Part shown: positions 59,901-64,000 of the stretch, one piece after another
Layout of the letters: each line of letters starts with the position of its first letter
How positions within the stretch are numbered: the first letter of the stretch is position 1
Assembly (NCBI GenBank): GCA_022605955.1
Contig: JAKCOZ010000011.1
Span: 7,569,990-7,633,989 of the forward strand
DNA from: Rallus limicola
Taxonomy: Eukaryota > Chordata > Aves > Gruiformes > Rallidae
Direction: 5' to 3'
Length of the DNA stretch: 64,000 nucleotides
Translations under genes and position numbers: made by a program
Notes under the pieces: model-generated
Seen by the model: the letters and a program-made list of their open reading frames with translations, nothing else
What the model was told of the DNA's origin: nothing
Database searches by the model: none

Positions 59901-62900
59901 CTGGGACTTTTCCATTTCAAGGGACCATTTTTCTCAGTGGACTTCATAAACATCTTAAGGATATTTTGCCAGGAAGGGCCTGTCTTGGCAAAGAGTAAAT
60001 AGAGCGACGGCATGCAGCAAGTCTGTTCTTTTTCTAGTTTATACATTGCCAAACCAATACACAGCTTAGATGATAGCTTGATTTAGAAAGACAGTAAAAT
60101 GGAAAGGCTTTCTCAAGTGCAAAGCACCTCGCAATTTCCAGTTAGCTTCTGTGTGGCAGGCAACTCCACAAGAAAGATTAAATGCCTGGTTCCTCTGAAA
60201 AACCCTCCTTAAATTCTCTGGAGAGGTATGCATCTGACACAAAGCGTGGCATAAGCTGAAGCAAGGCGTGAAGAAAAGTTATTTATTATTAAAAACACCA
60301 GAAAAAAGTACCCGAGTCTGTAGTCTCAGCACTAAGCACAGAAATGCTGGCAGGGAAGGGTTGGAATTTGGCTTGCTCCATTCAATCAAGCAGAGAAGTT
60401 CAAGCATCTCAGCAAAACAAGTGATATATGTGGACAAGAGGCAAAGAAACAGGGCTTTCAATCAAAGCATTAACAAATCTTATACTCAGGAGCCCTGCAC
60501 CTTAAAATGAACATTAGAAATGAGCTGAGGTCATCTGGAAGAGAGGAGATGAGTTGCTCTGGGCATCTCTGGGGTGGAAGTCAGAACTAAGACATGGGTA
60601 TTTATCCAAATTCTCCGATAACTTGGGCTGGGCAGCACAGGCAGAGGTGGCAAGCCATGCTCTGTCACCCACCCTGGGATCCAATGTAGGCATCACTGCA
60701 TGGATCCTGCATGAGCCAGGACTCAACCTAGAGATGGAAGCTTTACCATCGCTGTGACACCTCGTAAAGGCACCTGCAGAAGGTGGTTCTAGGTTACAAA
60801 CCTGCAAAGGACCTCTTGGGTCAGCAAGTTCCTTCCTCTGCCATTACAGATTTTCAAGTCTTTATATAATCTCTCTGTTTCTATTTTTAAAGCAGTCCCA
60901 GCTCTCAGCTCCCACTGCTTATGCATCCAAAACCCACTTCACACCAGCAATAATTTATGCCAGTTCCCAACCCAAGACCTGCACCACCCATTTGCAACGA
61001 TTTAATGGTATCAGAGCCAGAGCCACAACAAAACCTCACACCACTGTCTGCCAGCTTCCTCCCTGCGGAACAGGGGGGCAAAGGAAAATCAAAGCTGGAG
61101 TGTGCTCTCACAGGCAGAGCAGCTCCATCAGCCTCTGGTACATGCAACCGGCAGGACAGCGTGAAAAGGCACATGCTGGTGCCGCCGACAGTGTCCTTAT
61201 TTGTACTCAGTGGAGATTCCTCCTGCTGGGGTTTTCACACAAGCCCTCTCTTGTGTGGCCAGAAAAGTGAGGACTGAGGAAAAGAAAAAGTTACTGTGCT
61301 TGCAAGCAGCAAACCCCTGAATTACGGTGCTATGAGATGGGAAAGGCAGCCAATACCTCACCTCCTTGTTCATCGAGATCGCTCCCTATGTGTTTTCTAT
61401 TGTTTTGATCTATCTAGTTCTAAACACTCATGTTCTGGAGGTTCAGCTAATCGTCACAAGAGATCATTTTTCAGAGGAATAGTGCTCTTCCTGAGGAATT
61501 CCATTCTGACATGCTGCTGAGTGTTTCAATTTAAGCACATATATTATTTCCCTTAATCAAAATATTTCACTGCTATAGCCCCCAAAATTTACAGATGGGG
61601 AATTGGCTCAGATATAGAGTTTTGAAAGTGTTTAAATATCAAAATGATTTTTCCAATCTCGCAGAGAGAGAATTGCCAAAGAAAGGCACCTCTTTCAGCA
61701 TCACACTCTAACCATCTTCTCTTGTTGATCATTTGCTGTTTCCTGATGCTTGCTCAGCCCTAAAACACATTTAAACATTTCCACTCCTGGGACCCAATTA
61801 TCCCCTCACCTCCATCTTCACCGTATACACAGATAATTGGAGGAGAAATCAATGAAAGTTCAGCCTTAAAATCGTACAGACGGGGGGGCTGTCTTTCTCT
61901 GCTATGTGGTCACTTGTTCACTTCCAGCCCATAAGGTTTACTCTGAAAGCTCAGGGTCACCAAAGCAGATCTCCAGGACATTCAGCAAAGCTTTTTGTGC
62001 ATGCCTGAAGCGGGGGCTGCAGTTCAAATAAAACACAACTCTCTCACCGATGAAAACTACAACCGAGTCTCTTATCTGGGCAGGTTGGGGCCAGGAACTG
62101 TTGGTGCTCAACATACTTTTTAAACAGTAAAAAAAAAATAATCCTACTGTGAGTAAACACACAATATAAACTACTGTGGTATTCTAGAGGGAGCAGCTCT
62201 GAAGGATATTTGCTTGAGACTTGAAAATGCACAGCATCCAGCCAGAAATGGGATCATTCCTGTTTCTGAAGCATTACGAGAAAGCAATTCCTTAGCACAT
62301 ACGTAAGGTATATGGCGCTCTCAGATTGCAGAATTAAAAGCAGTTTATGTGCTGTAAAACCTAAATTCACTAAGCAGTCAGCCATCAATATCTATTAAAA
62401 TAATGGATTTTGGCTGTGTCAGACCGCAAAACTTCACAATATGCTTACAGAGCAGAAGGTGAAATCCCATATGTAAGGAGACTGCGCTGGTAACACCACT
62501 GCACAGCTAGAAAAATGGAGGTGGAAGATGCTAATTTGACTAACAAAAGCAAATTGAGGCACAGCCTACCCCCTTGGCTTTTTCCCAAGGGTCTCGGGCA
62601 TGGCCAAGGAGCAAGTTGAAAACTTTTTCCAGCTACCTGTGCTCCTTTCAAGTGACTACAACTTTGTTTACATGACCTGGCATTCAATTCCCTCTTCCTC
62701 GGACAGGGGAGCCACTGCTATGCAGTCAGATATAGATACAATGACATGACAGAAGACCATCAGACCCTACGGCTCCCAAATGTCTCCATGAGCAGCTAGA
62801 CAGCCTGGGCATTCCCATGTGGAAGGCTGAGTGCACTGGGTATCAACTCCATGTCTTAGCTGCAAAGCTGTATCATATCTCTGAGCATCCTGTATCCAAT

Positions 62901-62913
62901 TTAGAGTAAACCC
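56964..62913. other. Upstream region, no exon recognised
   Basis: If the exon at 56799-56963 is coding, this holds the preceding intron. It may also hold an earlier exon that I could not identify. Short frames at 58294-58584, 60905-61174 and 61938-62162 (minus) were inspected. None combines good splice signals with protein-like content. Confidence 0.45.
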
Positions 62914-62976
62914 AGGGAATGATAGAAGTTGGAAGGCACCTCTGGAGATCATCTAGTCCAACCTCCCTGTACAGTC
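62914..62976 (-). mobile_element. CR1 LINE short 3' remnant
   Basis: The sequence gggaatgatagaagttggaaggcacctctggagatcatctagtccaacctccctg is the reverse complement of a CR1 3' end, short and diverged. Confidence 0.75.
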
Positions 62977-64000
62977 CGGTTTACATAAGAAATATAAAGA
63001 GTCCCAGGAAACAACAGGAGATGTGAAAGGACCTTGTGCAGCAGAACATAAGTTTGAAAGTTGGGTTTGATCAACAGGTTGTCATGTAAAATCTCACAAA
63101 AAAAACCCACCAACAACAGAGCAGAGGCTTAACGAACACAAATGGTGAAGATCTCAGCTTTCCATCTCCTTCAGTCATTTTAGAAAGGGAATTTTTTTGC
63201 ACCCAGCATGGAGGTAGTCTGTAATCCTGAAACTGAGTGCAAAGCCCAAGAGAAAGAGGGAGTTACTCTGCCTGCAGCAGGAGTGTTTTCCACACATTGG
63301 TGGTTCCAAACCACTGATGACAGGGAAGTGACTCATGCCAATTACAGTAAGTCCACCACACAGAAATCGAATGAGACTGTCTGGGAAAATCACCCTGTGG
63401 TAACCAAAGACACCTACACCTCCCAGAGCCCACAGCCAGCACCAGGGCCCTCCTCCCTGCCCCTCCCTCCAGATGCTGCCCAAAGCAGAAATCCCTCTCT
63501 TCTGCTGGTGGTTTCTGGGCTGGTGGGGAAGCAGTACAAGCTAGGATGCCTGACACAACACACACATACATTTAGAATACTTTGCCAAGACTACTCCTGA
63601 GGCAGCCCAGATGCTTCACCCTTTACCACGTCTCCTGACAGCAGCCAACTACAGAAAGGTTGTGTGATAACAATATAAATATAACACAGAAAACCTTTTA
63701 TCTTGTTTGCCCTCCATGGAAATGGAGATGTTCATCCTTTTCTCAGGCAGCTGCAATCAGAGAAGTGACTTCAGAAGTAGAAGCAATTCCAGTCCAGAAA
63801 CAACACACACTAACTCAGTCTCAATGTTCCTCCCAGTGAAATCTGCCACAGGTATGTGACCCTGTGATTTGAGAAGCTTTAGGAGACGAAGGAGATTTAG
63901 GAGCCGGTGCACCTCCAACTGAGACTCCACAGGGCAGAGACAGACAGGAGCATTGCTCCCTCCCAGCCTCTTGCACAGGGCAGCACAACACCTTCCCCTG
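62977..64000. other. No feature recognised
   Basis: Overlapping short frames on both strands (for example 63208-63600 plus) lack domain features. The window ends without a recognisable promoter or CpG island. Confidence 0.45.

Noticed and set aside
61938..62162. Possible minus-strand exon (ends ...FGDPELSE)
   Set aside because: Its acceptor is weak and it has no good donor in the phase needed to join the exon at 56963. It does not fit a lectin-type ectodomain.

Overview
The window looks like avian nuclear DNA. About thirteen fragments of CR1-type LINEs are scattered through it, recognised by the CR1 3' end (ttccaaccc followed by attctatgattctgtg-like repeats). It also carries a young, env-less class III (ERVL-like) endogenous retrovirus and the vertebrate gene EVA1A (FAM176A/TMEM166). 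There are no operons, CRISPR arrays or prokaryotic signals. Most of the sequence is gene-poor intergenic or intronic DNA.

Layout. 1-3398 is intergenic with one CR1. 3404-10276 is a structurally complete 6,873-bp endogenous retrovirus on the minus strand. Its two 591-bp LTRs look identical by eye. It has a 5-bp target duplication (GTTCA), a tRNA-Lys-type primer binding site, a gag frame and a protease-RT-RNase H-integrase pol frame. Gag and pol lie in one frame, separated by a single amber codon, and no env is present. 10282-43000 is intergenic, with CR1 fragments and a diverged solo LTR of a related family at 16023-16628 in the opposite orientation. 43030-56963 is the minus-strand EVA1A gene: 3' UTR with clustered poly(A) signals, the last coding exon (44105-44475), an 8.1-kb intron, the exon with the usual start ATG (52539-52709), a 4.1-kb intron and a further probable coding exon (56799-56963). 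56964-64000 holds no coding exon I can recognise. It is either the 5' part of the EVA1A locus or upstream DNA.

The two things most worth attention are these. First, the retroviral insertion has intact-looking frames and an unusual Gag with hydrophobic N-terminal segments and a Thr/Ala-rich tandem repeat. Second, the exon at 56799-56963 joins in matching splice phase to the EVA1A start exon. This suggests an avian EVA1A isoform with an N-terminal extracellular extension of at least about 87 residues. All calls come from reading the sequence by eye; no alignment or database search was run.
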